This document shows positions 52,899 to 62,027 of a DNA stretch of 64,000 nt, one piece after another (positions within the stretch are counted from its first letter, which is position 1; every line of letters starts with the position of its first letter). Made by a program: the position numbers and the translations under genes. Source of the DNA: Acidobacteriota bacterium (GTDB taxonomy: Bacteria; Acidobacteriota; Blastocatellia; Pyrinomonadales; Pyrinomonadaceae); contig JAOAPY010000031.1 of the NCBI GenBank assembly GCA_025463135.1, positions 119,047 to 183,046 on the forward strand, in the 5' to 3' direction. Under the pieces are notes generated by a model. The model saw nothing but the letters and a program-made list of their open reading frames with translations, was not told where the DNA came from and did not search any database.

Positions 52899-54281
52899 CT
52901 ATTTCGCGGGCGCCGTGGCCGCCGGCTTGGTTGATGGTTCGGGCGAGAACTGCTTCAGCAAATCATTGGAGATCACGAAAACCATCAACAGGATAACCAT
53001 GACGAAACCAACCTGTTGAATGCGCTCGCGAATCGTACTCGAAAGCGTCAGACCGATTACCGCCAGCGCCCCTTCAATCAACAACAGGAAGATTGCCCCA
53101 CCATCCAATACCGGTATGGGCAATAGATTAAATACGCCCAGGTTCAAGCTCAGGAACCCCAACATCTGAAAGAAGCCGTCCCAACCCAGGCGTTCAACCT
53201 GCGTCGAAGCTGCTTTGTAAATTCCAATCGGGCCTGAGAGCGTATTGCGCACCGAGCGCTTGCCGGCGAACACCTGACCGAGCGCCTTGCCTGTAAGCTT
53301 GATAATTTCGAGGTTCGAGCGATAGGCGTAGCCAGCGGCGCCGCCCACTCCGGCCTTGCGCAGCGGGAACTCGTCTCCAACAGTGATGCCCAGAACCCCG
53401 TTGGCAAGACGGCGCGAGTCGGTTTCTATTTCAACGGTTTTTCCAACTCGTTCAACCGTAAGATGAATTGGTTGGTTAGTGTGCTCGTGTATGTAACCGG
53501 TGACCTGGGCTTTGCTTCCCACGCGTTGGCCACCCACGGCCAAAACGCGATCGCCGGGCTTCAGTCCCGCTGCCGCGGCAGGCGAGTCAGGTGTAACATC
53601 GTGAATGACAACGGGAAATCCGCCATTATCCGGAACAAAGTCCAACATTCCGGCGGTCTCGCCATTTTCGGTCAAGGGTGTGGGCTTGATCGTAAGCGAT
53701 ACGCGTTCACCATTACGCTCCACTATGAGCGGCAATGGCTGGCCCGGAGACAACAGCCCATCGCCGTAGATGCTGTCCCATTGCGGGTTCTCGACACCGT
53801 TAAATTGAACAATGCGGTCACCAGGTCTTAGACCGGCTATTTCCGCAGCGCCGTCTTTGACCACAAAGCTGACAATCGGCGCGGGCGTGTTGGGTACGCC
53901 GAACATCAAAGCCGCGACAAAGGGAATACTAAACGCCGTGATGATGTTCATGATCGGTCCGGCCAGGGCGACCATGATTCGCTGGTAGCGAGGCCGCAGG
54001 TTGAACATCTCTTCCGGCGGAATATCAACCGCCCCGGCGCCTTCCAGCGGCGCGTTGGATTCATCGCCGCCAAGCTTTACATAGCCACCCAGCGGAATCG
54101 CCGATATGCGATAGTCGGTTTGCCCCCAGCGTCTGCCAATCAAACGCGGACCAAAACCCACGGAGAACGTCTCGACGCGGATTTTGAGAAGTTTGGCGAC
54201 CAGAAAATGGCCAAATTCGTGGAGCACAACAGCTGCGCCCAGAATCAGGATGAAGCCCAGGATACCAATCAGAGAAGGCAT
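52899..54281 (-). CDS. rseP: Site-2 intramembrane metalloprotease RseP
   Basis: 460 residues, four membrane segments. Zinc site HEFGH (VVLHEFGHFLVAKLL) and the distal Asp in PVLDGG. PDZ domains: GAAEIAGLRPGDRIVQFNG and SPAAAAGLKPGDRVLAVGG. It cuts membrane-bound anti-sigma factors after a first cleavage. The C-terminal tail is Pro/Ala/Lys-rich. It lies between dxr and ispG as usual. Confidence 0.96.
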   Translation of the reverse strand: MPSLIGILGFILILGAAVVLHEFGHFLVAKLLKIRVETFSVGFGPRLIGRRWGQTDYRISAIPLGGYVKLGGDESNAPLEGAGAVDIPPEEMFNLRPRYQRIMVALAGPIMNIITAFSIPFVAALMFGVPNTPAPIVSFVVKDGAAEIAGLRPGDRIVQFNGVENPQWDSIYGDGLLSPGQPLPLIVERNGERVSLTIKPTPLTENGETAGMLDFVPDNGGFPVVIHDVTPDSPAAAAGLKPGDRVLAVGGQRVGSKAQVTGYIHEHTNQPIHLTVERVGKTVEIETDSRRLANGVLGITVGDEFPLRKAGVGGAAGYAYRSNLEIIKLTGKALGQVFAGKRSVRNTLSGPIGIYKAASTQVERLGWDGFFQMLGFLSLNLGVFNLLPIPVLDGGAIFLLLIEGALAVIGLTLSSTIRERIQQVGFVMVILLMVFVISNDLLKQFSPEPSTKPAATAPAK

Positions 54282-54390
54282 TAGATCAAAATCTCTTTTC
54301 TAAAACTGCGTAATAAAAACCGCGCTTACTCAGACTCAACCCTGCTCATGTGGGTTGCATAACCGAGTTTACGCGGCGCATTAGCAGGCG

Positions 54391-55599
54391 TCAAACCATT
54401 CGTTCGGCCAGTTGGTTGGGTGTGTGGGCCAGAGTTTCTATTTCGCTGAGTGCGGATAAACGCGCCTGGCGGTCGGTCTCGAGGACGGTATCGAGGGTCG
54501 CCAACGGCCGGGTGGAATGGTTATCCATCACCGCTTCAATGACGCGAGGTATGTCGGTCAGGTAGATACGTTGATCAATAAAAGCCTGCACCGCTTCTTC
54601 GTTCGCGGCATTCATCGCCGCGGGCAATGTGCCGCCCGTCCGCAGCGCCCGATAAGCGAGGGCGATGCAGGGAAACCGATCGAGATCAGGAGCTTCAAAA
54701 TGAAGAGTGGCAAGGGCAGTCAGATCCAGCGGCGGGAGCTCGCAGGAATGACGCTCAGGGTAGGTTAAGGCGTACTGGATTGCGTGCCGCATATCCGTCA
54801 CACCCATCTGAGCAATAACTGAACCGTCAATGAGTTCAATCATCGAGTGCACGACCGATTCGGGATGAACTACGATGCCAATCTCGTCAGCATTAAAGCC
54901 GAACAGCCACTGGGCTTCGATCACTTCGAGACCTTTGTTCATTAACGTGGCCGAATCGATAGTGATCTTGTCACCCATATTCCAGGTAGGATGACGCAGC
55001 GCATCCGCAACCGTCGCCTGCTGCATCTCGATTTTTGTTTTCGTGCGGAAAGGTCCGCCCGAGGCCGTCAAAACGATACGGCGAACTTCGGACTTCTCTT
55101 CACCACGCAGGCATTGATGGAGGGCATTGTGTTCGGAATCCACCGGCAGCAATTCAGCGCCTGAGGCTTCGGCCGCGCGCGTCATCAGCTCGCCGGCCAT
55201 GACCAGAGTTTCCTTGTTGGCCAGCGCCACGCGTTTCCCGGCTTCAAGCGCTCGCAGTGTAGGCACAAAGCCGACCGCGCCGACCGTCGCCGAGACCACG
55301 CAATCCGCCTGCGGGTGTGTGGCGATTTCACAAAGACCCGCTTCACCAATCAGGATGCGCGGCAAATCAATGTCGCGCTGAAAAAGTTTGGCACGCAGGT
55401 CGTGGGCGGCCATCTCAGTCTCAACCGACACCAAATCGGGAAGATAGCGGGCCACCTGCTCGGCCAACACGCCCATGTTGCGTCCGGCGCCCAAAGCCAC
55501 GACACGGAAGCGCTGTTCACCGAGCGCCTCGATCACGCGCAGCGTATTGCAGCCAATTGAGCCTGTGGAACCCAGGATCGCGACGCCCTTGTAACTCAT
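54391..55599 (-). CDS. dxr: 1-deoxy-D-xylulose 5-phosphate reductoisomerase
   Basis: 402 residues. NADPH site GSTGSIGCNTLRVIEA, ANKETLVMAGE, PVDSEHNALHQCLRGE (metal site), LTASGGPFRT, HPTWNMGDKITIDSATLMNKGLEVIEA, VHPESVVHSMIE. It makes MEP from DXP. Its start is only 1-2 bp after the stop of the Coa1-like gene. Confidence 0.97.
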   Translation of the reverse strand: MSYKGVAILGSTGSIGCNTLRVIEALGEQRFRVVALGAGRNMGVLAEQVARYLPDLVSVETEMAAHDLRAKLFQRDIDLPRILIGEAGLCEIATHPQADCVVSATVGAVGFVPTLRALEAGKRVALANKETLVMAGELMTRAAEASGAELLPVDSEHNALHQCLRGEEKSEVRRIVLTASGGPFRTKTKIEMQQATVADALRHPTWNMGDKITIDSATLMNKGLEVIEAQWLFGFNADEIGIVVHPESVVHSMIELIDGSVIAQMGVTDMRHAIQYALTYPERHSCELPPLDLTALATLHFEAPDLDRFPCIALAYRALRTGGTLPAAMNAANEEAVQAFIDQRIYLTDIPRVIEAVMDNHSTRPLATLDTVLETDRQARLSALSEIETLAHTPNQLAERMV

Positions 55600-55600
55600 A

Positions 55601-56026
55601 TCAGGCGGCCAGGGGAATGAAGACTAAGGTTGATTCGTAGGGGTTAAGCAATTCTATTAAGGTGCCTTGATCATTCACATAGGAGGCGCTGACCACGTGC
55701 CATGAGCGTCCCTGTCGATAAGTCAGGTCGACCGTGGCGTCTATCGTTTTATTTGTGCCAATCACTTTCAACTTCAGTCTGGCATCTCCGTCAGAGTTTT
55801 GCACGTTGATGCTGCCGGTGACGAAAGTGCCAAAGTCTTTGATCTCGCCAATGTCCTGCTTCAACTTGTCGTTGCTGCGAAGAAAAGTCTTAGCCGCGGC
55901 AGCCGCGTCGCTCTTGCCAAAAGAATACAGCGCGTATCCGACTATGCCTGCTGAAAAAAGTACTACCACCAAACCGATCACCACCACCACAACGACGACA
56001 ATGGCGACTATCTTCCTGGTAGTCAT
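55601..56026 (-). CDS. Coa1-like small membrane protein
   Basis: 141 residues. N-terminal membrane segment (KIVAIVVVVVVVIGLVVVLFSAGIV), then a small domain with AKTFLRSNDKLKQDIGEIKDFG and GDARLKLKVIGTNKTIDATVDLTYRQGRSWHVVSASY. This resembles the Coa1/Tim21 family linked to cytochrome oxidase assembly in mitochondria; the role in bacteria is not known. ATG 56026 follows the cdsA stop by 13 bp. The longer frame overlaps cdsA and is rejected. Confidence 0.75.
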   Translation of the reverse strand: MTTRKIVAIVVVVVVVIGLVVVLFSAGIVGYALYSFGKSDAAAAAKTFLRSNDKLKQDIGEIKDFGTFVTGSINVQNSDGDARLKLKVIGTNKTIDATVDLTYRQGRSWHVVSASYVNDQGTLIELLNPYESTLVFIPLAA

Positions 56027-56039
56027 CGGCAGGTGGTGA

Positions 56040-56867
56040 TCATTGGAAGTAGATTCGAGCGAAATAGTAGATGAGCGGTGCATTGAAGAGCAAGCTATCC
56101 AACCGATCAAGAACACCACCGTGACCAGGCAGAATGTTAGCCGCGTCTTTCGCACCAGCGCTTCGCTTCAGGGCGCTTTCAGTAAGGTCGCCAATTATTC
56201 CCAGCCCGACCATCACGCTGCCGAGCGGTAGCGCCCACTTTAAAGGCAACTCTCGAAAGAACCAGAAATGCGCTAACGTGGCCATCAGTAAGCCGGCTGC
56301 GAAGCCTCCTGCCACGCCCTCCCAGGTTTTGCCGGGACTGATTTTTGGCGCCAGCTTGTGCTTTCCAAAGGTGCGGCCCATGTAAAAAGCGCCTGTGTCG
56401 GCGCCCATGATCACCAAAAAGAAAAAGGAGAGAAGGTGCGCCGACAGCCTTTGGCTGAAACCGGTTCGCAGAGCAACCAAATGCCCGCCGAGCAGCACAA
56501 TATAGAGCACTCCGAGCAAGGTGGCTCCGGTCGAAGAGATCATTGTTTCAAATGGAGCACCGCGAAATGTCGCCGCCGCCAGCGTGCCCATGGTCAGCAC
56601 GACCAAAATCAACAACAGCAACTGCAAAGAGAAAAAATCCTGACTGGGCTCGTTGAAAAAGAAAACTGTAAAGATTGCCGCCGCGCCCAGGTAGCCAGCC
56701 GCCAGGTCAGGCTTCATGCCCCGGCGTTTTGCCAGCTTCCAAAACTCGAGCAGCGCCAGCGTCAGGGCCGCGGCCATCAGGAGCACAAACAACGGTTGCA
56801 ACCACGACACCAGGATTGATGAAATCAGAAAGGGCAACAGGACGGCAGCGGTGATGATGCGTTTCAT
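56040..56867 (-). CDS. cdsA: Phosphatidate cytidylyltransferase
   Basis: 275 residues, about eight membrane segments. The signature near the C-terminus reads SVMVGLGIIGDLTESALKRSAGAKDAANILPGHGGVLDRLDSLLF. It makes CDP-diacylglycerol for phospholipids. Also KISPGKTWEGVAGG. In most bacteria it directly follows uppS; here two TIR genes lie between. Confidence 0.96.
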   Translation of the reverse strand: MKRIITAAVLLPFLISSILVSWLQPLFVLLMAAALTLALLEFWKLAKRRGMKPDLAAGYLGAAAIFTVFFFNEPSQDFFSLQLLLLILVVLTMGTLAAATFRGAPFETMISSTGATLLGVLYIVLLGGHLVALRTGFSQRLSAHLLSFFFLVIMGADTGAFYMGRTFGKHKLAPKISPGKTWEGVAGGFAAGLLMATLAHFWFFRELPLKWALPLGSVMVGLGIIGDLTESALKRSAGAKDAANILPGHGGVLDRLDSLLFNAPLIYYFARIYFQ

Positions 56868-56917
56868 TGAAAGAAGTATCTACCTTCCTCGATAATACAG
56901 ACTGATCGGTAGTGCCA

Positions 56918-57333
56918 TTATGGTCTGTATCCCAACCCCCAAACTCGTAGAAGGGAACGAGAGCCCGCCACAAAGTCTCCTTTGAAATCGATCATCTGAA
57001 GTAGTGACAGGGTCCAAGAAAGGTGATCCGGGTCGCACGGCTGATAGATAATAGGGACGATTCTTTCCTCATAACGCTCATCATTCAAAGCAAATAGCAC
57101 CTCACTTTCACCCAAACCGACTCAACGGAATTGGGAGAGAGCACAACAACAAGCCAGTCGCAGCGCTTAAGGGCTGCGCCAATCTCGTCATGCCATTGCT
57201 GAGCGCCTAGTATGTTTGTCTGACTGTACCAAACGGGGATTCCGTGCCGGCGCAACATCTCTGCCAAGCCGCTGACGAAAACTCGATCCAAGCTGGAATT
57301 AGATAGGAAGACCTCTTTAGGGAGAGGGGGCAT
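56918..57333 (-). pseudogene. TIR-domain protein, frameshifted
   Basis: First frame (57333 to about 57105): EVFLSNSSLDRVFVSGLAEML, HGIPVWYSQTNILGAQQWHDEIGAALKRCDWLVVVLSPNSVESVWVK. Second frame to 56918: EVLFALNDERYEERIVPIIYQPCD, LSWTLSLLQMIDFKGDF, LLRVWGL. Together they form one TIR domain of about 138 residues. One missing base after GTGAAA (about 57108) would restore WVKREVLFAL, keeping the catalytic Glu. It follows the intact TIR gene by 16 bp. Confidence 0.85.
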
Positions 57334-57349
57334 AAGCTGTAGTGAGGTC

Positions 57350-57763
57350 TCAGGCCACCGCTTGAAGAGCCTCGGTAATCTTCCTGATGCCTTCGTCTTC
57401 CTCTTTACCCGATATTGGAAGGTTGATCAGATTTAGATGGCGGAGAATCCACGGCACCTTTTCTGCAAGCACTTTTTCTTCTGCACCAACTAAGACAGGT
57501 ATCAGGCGACCGCTGAATGTCTTTCGACTAAGGGCATAATCAATCTCACGCCGCACAGCGCTGGAACTAAGCGCCTCAGGGGTAAGTAGCACAACCATAG
57601 CGTCAGATTCTTTAAGCGCCTTAGCGATCTTTTCAGCCCAGTTGTCTCCGGGCAATATCTCAAGTTCCGAATTCCAGACATCCAGGCCCGCCACCTGCAA
57701 AGCCTTTCCGACTTTTCTGGCCAGAGCTTCGTCTTTGTGTGAATAGCTGATAAAAACATTCAT
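57350..57763 (-). CDS. TIR-domain protein
   Basis: 137 residues, a lone TIR domain: NVFISYSHKDEALARKVGKALQVAGLDVWNSELEILPGDNWAEKIAKAL, then SDAMVVLLTPEALSSSAVRREIDYALS, where the Glu of RREIDYAL matches the NAD-cleaving Glu, and RLIPVLVG. Bacterial TIR proteins often act in anti-phage defence through NAD loss or signal nucleotides; a plain scaffold role is also possible. No partner effector or sensor lies beside it except the second TIR gene. No ribosome site seen; ATG 57763 fits the domain. Confidence 0.88.
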   Translation of the reverse strand: MNVFISYSHKDEALARKVGKALQVAGLDVWNSELEILPGDNWAEKIAKALKESDAMVVLLTPEALSSSAVRREIDYALSRKTFSGRLIPVLVGAEEKVLAEKVPWILRHLNLINLPISGKEEDEGIRKITEALQAVA

Positions 57764-57851
57764 AAGATATTGCAACCCGCCGCATTATAGTTCTCCAACG
57801 ACCACACAACAAGAACAACGACAAAGACAAGAATCAAAGTGGTCACCCCAG

Positions 57852-58643
57852 TCATTCTGAACTGGCCACCAGCTTCAATCCGCCAAAGCGCCGGTCCCGT
57901 AGTTGATATTCGACGATTGCTTCCAGGAGATGAACGCGGCGAAAGTCAGGCCAAAGAGTTTCCGTTACATAAATCTCGCTGTAAGCTACTTGCCACAAAA
58001 GAAAATTCGAAATGCGCATCTCGCCACTGGTGCGAACCAGCAGGTCCAACTCCGGAAGATTTCTGGTGTAAAGTTCGTTGGCAATCCGATCCTCGGTCAA
58101 TTCGTCGGCGGCGTTTCCCTCGTCTATTAAACGGCGCACAGCGGCGCGAGCGGCATCAACTATTTCAGCGCGTCCGCCATAGTTCAAAGCAACGGTCAGG
58201 ACCATGCCGGTGTTATCTGCGGTGCGCTCCATCGCCCGCGCGATTTCGCGTCGTACACTTTCAGCCAAAGCGCCCGTCCGACCAATGGTTTGAAACTTGA
58301 TGTTCTGCCGATCGATCTCATCCAACTCGAGTCTTAGATAGCGACGCAGCATGCGCATCAAGGCATCGACTTCGTAACGGGGTCGCTTCCAATTCTCGGT
58401 CGAGAACGCGTAAAGGGTCAGACCACCGAGACCAAGCCGGGCTCCTGTATCGACCGCGGACCGTACCGCCTCGACACCGGCGCGGTGGCCGGCGATGCGC
58501 GGTTGCCCGCGGCGGGCGGCCCAGCGACCGTTGCCATCCATGATGACGGCTAAATGTCTGGGCAGACGGTCCCAATCGATGGCGGCTAACAGCGCAGCAT
58601 CGCGGGTTCCCTTTTCTACTACCTCTGAGAAGTCGGAAAGCAT
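57852..58643 (-). CDS. uppS: Isoprenyl transferase (undecaprenyl diphosphate synthase)
   Basis: 263 residues. HLAVIMDGNGRWAARRGQPRIAGHRAGVEAV (catalytic Asp), LTLYAFSTENWKRP, LNYGGRAEIVDA, DLLVRTSGEMRISNFLLWQVAYSEIYVTETLWPDF. Makes the C55 carrier for wall and O-antigen synthesis. It opens the uppS-cdsA-dxr-rseP-ispG block. Confidence 0.96.
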   Translation of the reverse strand: MLSDFSEVVEKGTRDAALLAAIDWDRLPRHLAVIMDGNGRWAARRGQPRIAGHRAGVEAVRSAVDTGARLGLGGLTLYAFSTENWKRPRYEVDALMRMLRRYLRLELDEIDRQNIKFQTIGRTGALAESVRREIARAMERTADNTGMVLTVALNYGGRAEIVDAARAAVRRLIDEGNAADELTEDRIANELYTRNLPELDLLVRTSGEMRISNFLLWQVAYSEIYVTETLWPDFRRVHLLEAIVEYQLRDRRFGGLKLVASSE

Positions 58644-58821
58644 TTGTTAAAGAATTGAAGAACTTACTCATTAGTCCGAGCGGCGCTCGACATTGTTGCC
58701 GCTGGCTCAGTGACTGTCAATCACTTACAAGCCGCGGCTCAGTGTTGCTTCTTTGTTTAGAAAGACTTGTCCGCCTTCGTGCCCAGCCGCTTACCATGCG
58801 TGGTGATCACCGCGAGCAGCG

Positions 58822-58848
58822 GCGCACAAGTGCGCTATCTAAACGGCC
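58822..58848. repeat. Short palindrome (GCACAAGTGCGCTATCTAAACG)
   Basis: One more copy of the unit at 25105 and 25150. It lies in a 228-bp gap between truA and uppS that otherwise shows nothing. Confidence 0.6.
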
Positions 58849-58871
58849 GCGAATGATTCATCGCCCGCTAG

Positions 58872-59624
58872 TCACGGATAGTCTACCGACACCAGCGTCA
58901 AGCCGCAGGCCGGCGCGGTCGCGCCAACTAGTGATCGATCCCCACCCTCAATCGCCTCGCTGACTTTTAAGGCATCCATTTCGCCGCGTCCGACGGCCAG
59001 CAAAGTGCCGGCAATTGAGCGCACCATGTAACGGAGAAAACCGTCCGCGCTCATCGTCATCTCGATCATGCGGGCCCGCGCGCGCTCATCGTAACGCTCG
59101 CGGACTGCGCAGCGCGTAATCGTGCGTACGCGAGTTTCAGCGTCCGATTGGGCGGAGGAAAAAGCCGTCCAGTCGTGCTCGCCCGGAAACAGAAAGGCAG
59201 CCCGTTGCATGTTGTTCAGATCGAGTGCGCGCGCTTCCTGGTGAGCGTAGCGAAACCAGAACGGCGAATTTATTTTTCCGTTGATGATCCGGTAGAGATA
59301 AGTTTTCCCGCGCGCCGAATAGCGAGCATGAAAATCGGCAGAGACAATCGCCGCCTCAACGACTCGGAGATCGGCATCGACATTGGCATTGATCGCGGCG
59401 CATAGTTTCTCAGGAGCGATGTCGCGCTGTATTTCCGCGTTCGCCACTTGCCCTTCCGCATGAACGCCCGCATCCGTGCGTCCCGAGCCGTGGACTACCA
59501 CATCGCGACCATCAATGAGCGACAGCGCGCGTTTCAACTCTCCCTGGACCGTGCGCAACTCACCCTGAATCTGCCACCCATGAAAATCCGTTCCGTCATA
59601 CTGAAGCGTAAGCTTGAAGTTCAT
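58872..59624 (-). CDS. truA: tRNA pseudouridine(38-40) synthase
   Basis: 250 residues. LQYDGTDFHGWQIQ, then GSGRTDAGVHAEGQVANAE with the catalytic Asp in RTDAGVH, SARGKTYLYRI, FRYMVRSIAGTLLAVG as FLRYMVRSIAGTL. It modifies the anticodon stem of many tRNAs. Single gene, flanked by repeats on both sides. Confidence 0.96.
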   Translation of the reverse strand: MNFKLTLQYDGTDFHGWQIQGELRTVQGELKRALSLIDGRDVVVHGSGRTDAGVHAEGQVANAEIQRDIAPEKLCAAINANVDADLRVVEAAIVSADFHARYSARGKTYLYRIINGKINSPFWFRYAHQEARALDLNNMQRAAFLFPGEHDWTAFSSAQSDAETRVRTITRCAVRERYDERARARMIEMTMSADGFLRYMVRSIAGTLLAVGRGEMDALKVSEAIEGGDRSLVGATAPACGLTLVSVDYP

Positions 59625-59637
59625 TTAGTGAGAGATG

Positions 59638-59683
59638 TCAGTTGTCGGTTGTCAGTCGTCGGTTGTCAGTTGTCGGTCGTCAG
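59638..59683. repeat. Heptamer repeat (GTTGTCA/GTCGTCG)
   Basis: Six to seven units of a 7-bp period, gttgtca, gtcgtcg, gttgtca, gttgtcg, gtcgtca, just upstream of truA. Confidence 0.85.
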
Positions 59684-59824
59684 CGAATGATCGTTAAGTC
59701 CTTTGTAGCTTTGGCGATTCGCGAGTCAAACGGAAAGCAACCTGGAAGTCTAAAGCTCATGCGGCTCAGCCGCAAAAACGCTGCTGCCTCGAAACCGGCT
59801 CAATCCTGAGAGTCTGCCACCTCA

Positions 59825-59897
59825 CTTCTGCCTACTGCCTACTGCCTACTGCCTTCTGCCTTCTGCCTACTGCCTTCTGCTTACTGCTTCCTGCTTC
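59825..59897. repeat. Heptamer repeat (CTACTGC/CTTCTGC)
   Basis: About ten units of 7 bp, ctactgc and cttctgc in mixed order, reaching into the end of pyrE. The pyrE stop TAA and last residues (GSRKQ) are read from it. The same words form the inverted pair at 31970-32041. Confidence 0.88.
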
Positions 59898-60453
59898 CCG
59901 GCTTGACTGCCGCTTCGCCTCGCTTGCAAAGTTCGCACGCCGAGGGCTCGACAGACATAACTTCAAGAGCTGCAAGCGCAATTCGGGGGACGCCAACGTC
60001 GGCCGTGCCGGAAGAGCGATCAATGATAGAAGCCGCGGCGATCACGTTCGCGCCCGCGGCGTTCAATGCTTCGATCGTCTCGCGGGTTGAACCGCCCGTA
60101 GTCACAACATCCTCGACGACCAGCGTTCTTTCTCCAGAGGCAACAGAGAATCCACGCCGCAAAGTCATCTGGCCACCTTCACGCTCAGTCCATAGAAAGC
60201 GCGCGCCCAGTGCGCGAGCAACTTCATGACCAATAATCAGGCCACCAATGGCCGGCGCTGCGACCAGTTGAATGTTCTGATCCTGAAAAAGCGCCGCCAG
60301 TGCTCGGCCCAACTCTTCGGCCCGAACGGGGTCTTGCAAGACGAGGGCACACTGCAAATATTTCGTGCTGTGGAGCCCGCTGGACAACACAAAGTGGCCT
60401 TCGAGCAGCGCCCCTGCCCTCTTAAATGATTCGATTACCGCTTCAGCTTGCAC
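59881..60453 (-). CDS. pyrE: Orotate phosphoribosyltransferase
   Basis: 190 residues; makes OMP in pyrimidine synthesis. [74 protein letters not shown] (PRPP motif). A C-terminal CELCKRG motif is present, as in the thermophile/archaea-like branch. Divergent from the exonuclease gene, 48 bp apart. Confidence 0.95.
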   Translation of the reverse strand: MQAEAVIESFKRAGALLEGHFVLSSGLHSTKYLQCALVLQDPVRAEELGRALAALFQDQNIQLVAAPAIGGLIIGHEVARALGARFLWTEREGGQMTLRRGFSVASGERTLVVEDVVTTGGSTRETIEALNAAGANVIAAASIIDRSSGTADVGVPRIALAALEVMSVEPSACELCKRGEAAVKPGSRKQ

Positions 60454-60501
60454 CTGACCACTCCTACTTCACATGTTATGCGTGCTACAATCTGCTCGCT
60501 C

Positions 60502-61347
60502 ATGCCACCGTTTCGTAACCTAGTCTCAGACTCAACACTTGTTCAGGAAACCATCGATCTCTTGCGCGATTGTGGCGGACGCGCGCCCGCAACGGAAATC
60601 GCGGATAGCGTTTTCAAGATTTCGCACATCGATGCCGAGTTGGCCAGCCTGCTGGTGGCCGATCTCGTTCGGGACGATCACCGCTTCAAAGTTTTCGATG
60701 GGCAAACAGTCGAGCTGCTGACCAACAACGTCGAGACACAGCCGCTGGAAGAGCTCGACTTTGTCGTCGTGGACGTCGAAGCCACCGGCGCCAAGACCCC
60801 ACCCAACCGGCTCATCGAACTGGGCGCTTATCGGATTCGCTATGGCCGCATCGTTGATGAATTCGTGACGCTGGTGAATCCCGAACTACCCATCCCGCGT
60901 TTCGTCGCTTCCCTTACCCACATCACGAATGACATGGTCAAGGCGGCGCCGGTTTTCGCCGAGATCGCACCTCGTTGGTTAGAGTTTGTCAGCGACGCGG
61001 TTTTGGTGGCGCATAACGCTCCCTTTGACACCAACTTCCTGAACCACGAAATTTCACGAGTCTATCCAGGCCATCGAATGGTGAACTCGCATATCTGCAC
61101 CGTCAAGCTTTGCCGCCGCACCCTGCCCGGGTTGGCCAACTATCGATTGGATACGATTGCTAATCATTTCTCAATCAATATCTTCAATCGGCATCGTGCC
61201 GGCAGTGACGCTCTGGCGACCGCCGAGATTTTTATTCGCTTGCTTTCCAAATTGAATGGACACGGGGTGCGAGACCTGGCCACCGCGAGGACCTTTCGCG
61301 TGATTGAAGACCCTCAGGAAGCTTTGCCGCTACTCCCCACCTTCTAA
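60502..61347 (+). CDS. DnaQ-like 3'-5' exonuclease (DEDDh)
   Basis: 281 residues. An N-terminal region of about 90 residues with a winged-helix look (TIDLLRDCGGRAPATEIADSVF) precedes the exonuclease: VVVDVEATGAKTPPNRLIELGAY (D, E), HITNDMV, VLVAHNAPFDTNFLNHE (D), HRAGSDALAT (H, D). All DEDDh residues are there. Similar to the epsilon subunit or to DnaQ/UvrC-type repair nucleases, but no GIY-YIG part. ATG 60478 is also possible. The last 18 bp overlap the convergent VTT gene. Confidence 0.87.
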   Translation: MPPFRNLVSDSTLVQETIDLLRDCGGRAPATEIADSVFKISHIDAELASLLVADLVRDDHRFKVFDGQTVELLTNNVETQPLEELDFVVVDVEATGAKTPPNRLIELGAYRIRYGRIVDEFVTLVNPELPIPRFVASLTHITNDMVKAAPVFAEIAPRWLEFVSDAVLVAHNAPFDTNFLNHEISRVYPGHRMVNSHICTVKLCRRTLPGLANYRLDTIANHFSINIFNRHRAGSDALATAEIFIRLLSKLNGHGVRDLATARTFRVIEDPQEALPLLPTF

Positions 61348-61980
61348 GATCTCAACCGGTGGCGGTCTGCGTAATAAAGAACGCGTGACGAAGAACCCCA
61401 CGATCAAGACCGCAAGACCCAAGCCAATCCAGGGATAGTATTTCGTCAGGATCACTTTCGCATGCTCGCCGTAGCGTGCCGCGAGGTAGCCTAAAAGCAA
61501 ATAGCGAAAGGCGCGGCCGGCGGCAATCGCCAGGGTGAAGCGCACCACACTCAATCGTAAGACACCAGTCGTAACCACAAAAAGTTTCAGCGGAAAAGGC
61601 GGAGGCAGCAGACAGGCGACCAGCACTGATAACACGTCGTAGTTGTCGATCCAGTCCTTGACTCGTTTTTGCCTGGCCGGGGAAAACTTTGCCAGCGCGC
61701 GGCTGCCGGCTCGACGTGAGATGTAATAAAGGATGACGCAGCCGATGGTGGATCCAAGTACGGCCAGCAAAACATACAGCGGCATCCAACGCGGATTGGC
61801 CATTGAAAGAAAGATCAGCAGGGCATCGGCGCTGCTGGGCAACGGCACAAAGGTAGAGTCAAGCAGGCATAAGACGAAGAGTCCCGGCCCACCAAACGCC
61901 GCCACATAAGTTCCGAACTTTGCGAGTTTCCCGGACATTTTGGCGAGAAAGCTGCCGAGACTAAAAAGAAATAGTGTCAT
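61330..61980 (-). CDS. VTT/DedA-type membrane protein (1)
   Basis: 216 residues, five to six hydrophobic segments. LDSTFVPLPSSADALLIFLSMANP is the re-entrant loop of VTT proteins, followed by VLGSTIGCVILYYISRRAGSRAL, and LLPPPFPLKLFVVTTGVLRLSVVRFTLAIAAGRAFRY. Members move lipids such as undecaprenyl phosphate or phosphatidylethanolamine; substrate unknown here. A related gene lies 48 bp upstream. Confidence 0.88.
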   Translation of the reverse strand: MTLFLFSLGSFLAKMSGKLAKFGTYVAAFGGPGLFVLCLLDSTFVPLPSSADALLIFLSMANPRWMPLYVLLAVLGSTIGCVILYYISRRAGSRALAKFSPARQKRVKDWIDNYDVLSVLVACLLPPPFPLKLFVVTTGVLRLSVVRFTLAIAAGRAFRYLLLGYLAARYGEHAKVILTKYYPWIGLGLAVLIVGFFVTRSLLRRPPPVEILEGGE

Positions 61981-62027
61981 TCAGTTCGATGATGTCCTTT
62001 CGTGGAATACTGATTTACCGGAACTCT

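Noticed and set aside
55601..56155. Longer form of the Coa1-like protein with a lipoprotein-like start (GWIACSS)
   Set aside because: The extra part overlaps cdsA and the real membrane segment starts after ATG 56026, 13 bp past the cdsA stop.
59638..59897. Possible CRISPR or origin iterons in the heptamer tracts
   Set aside because: Units are contiguous 7-mers without spacers, and no replication gene is near.
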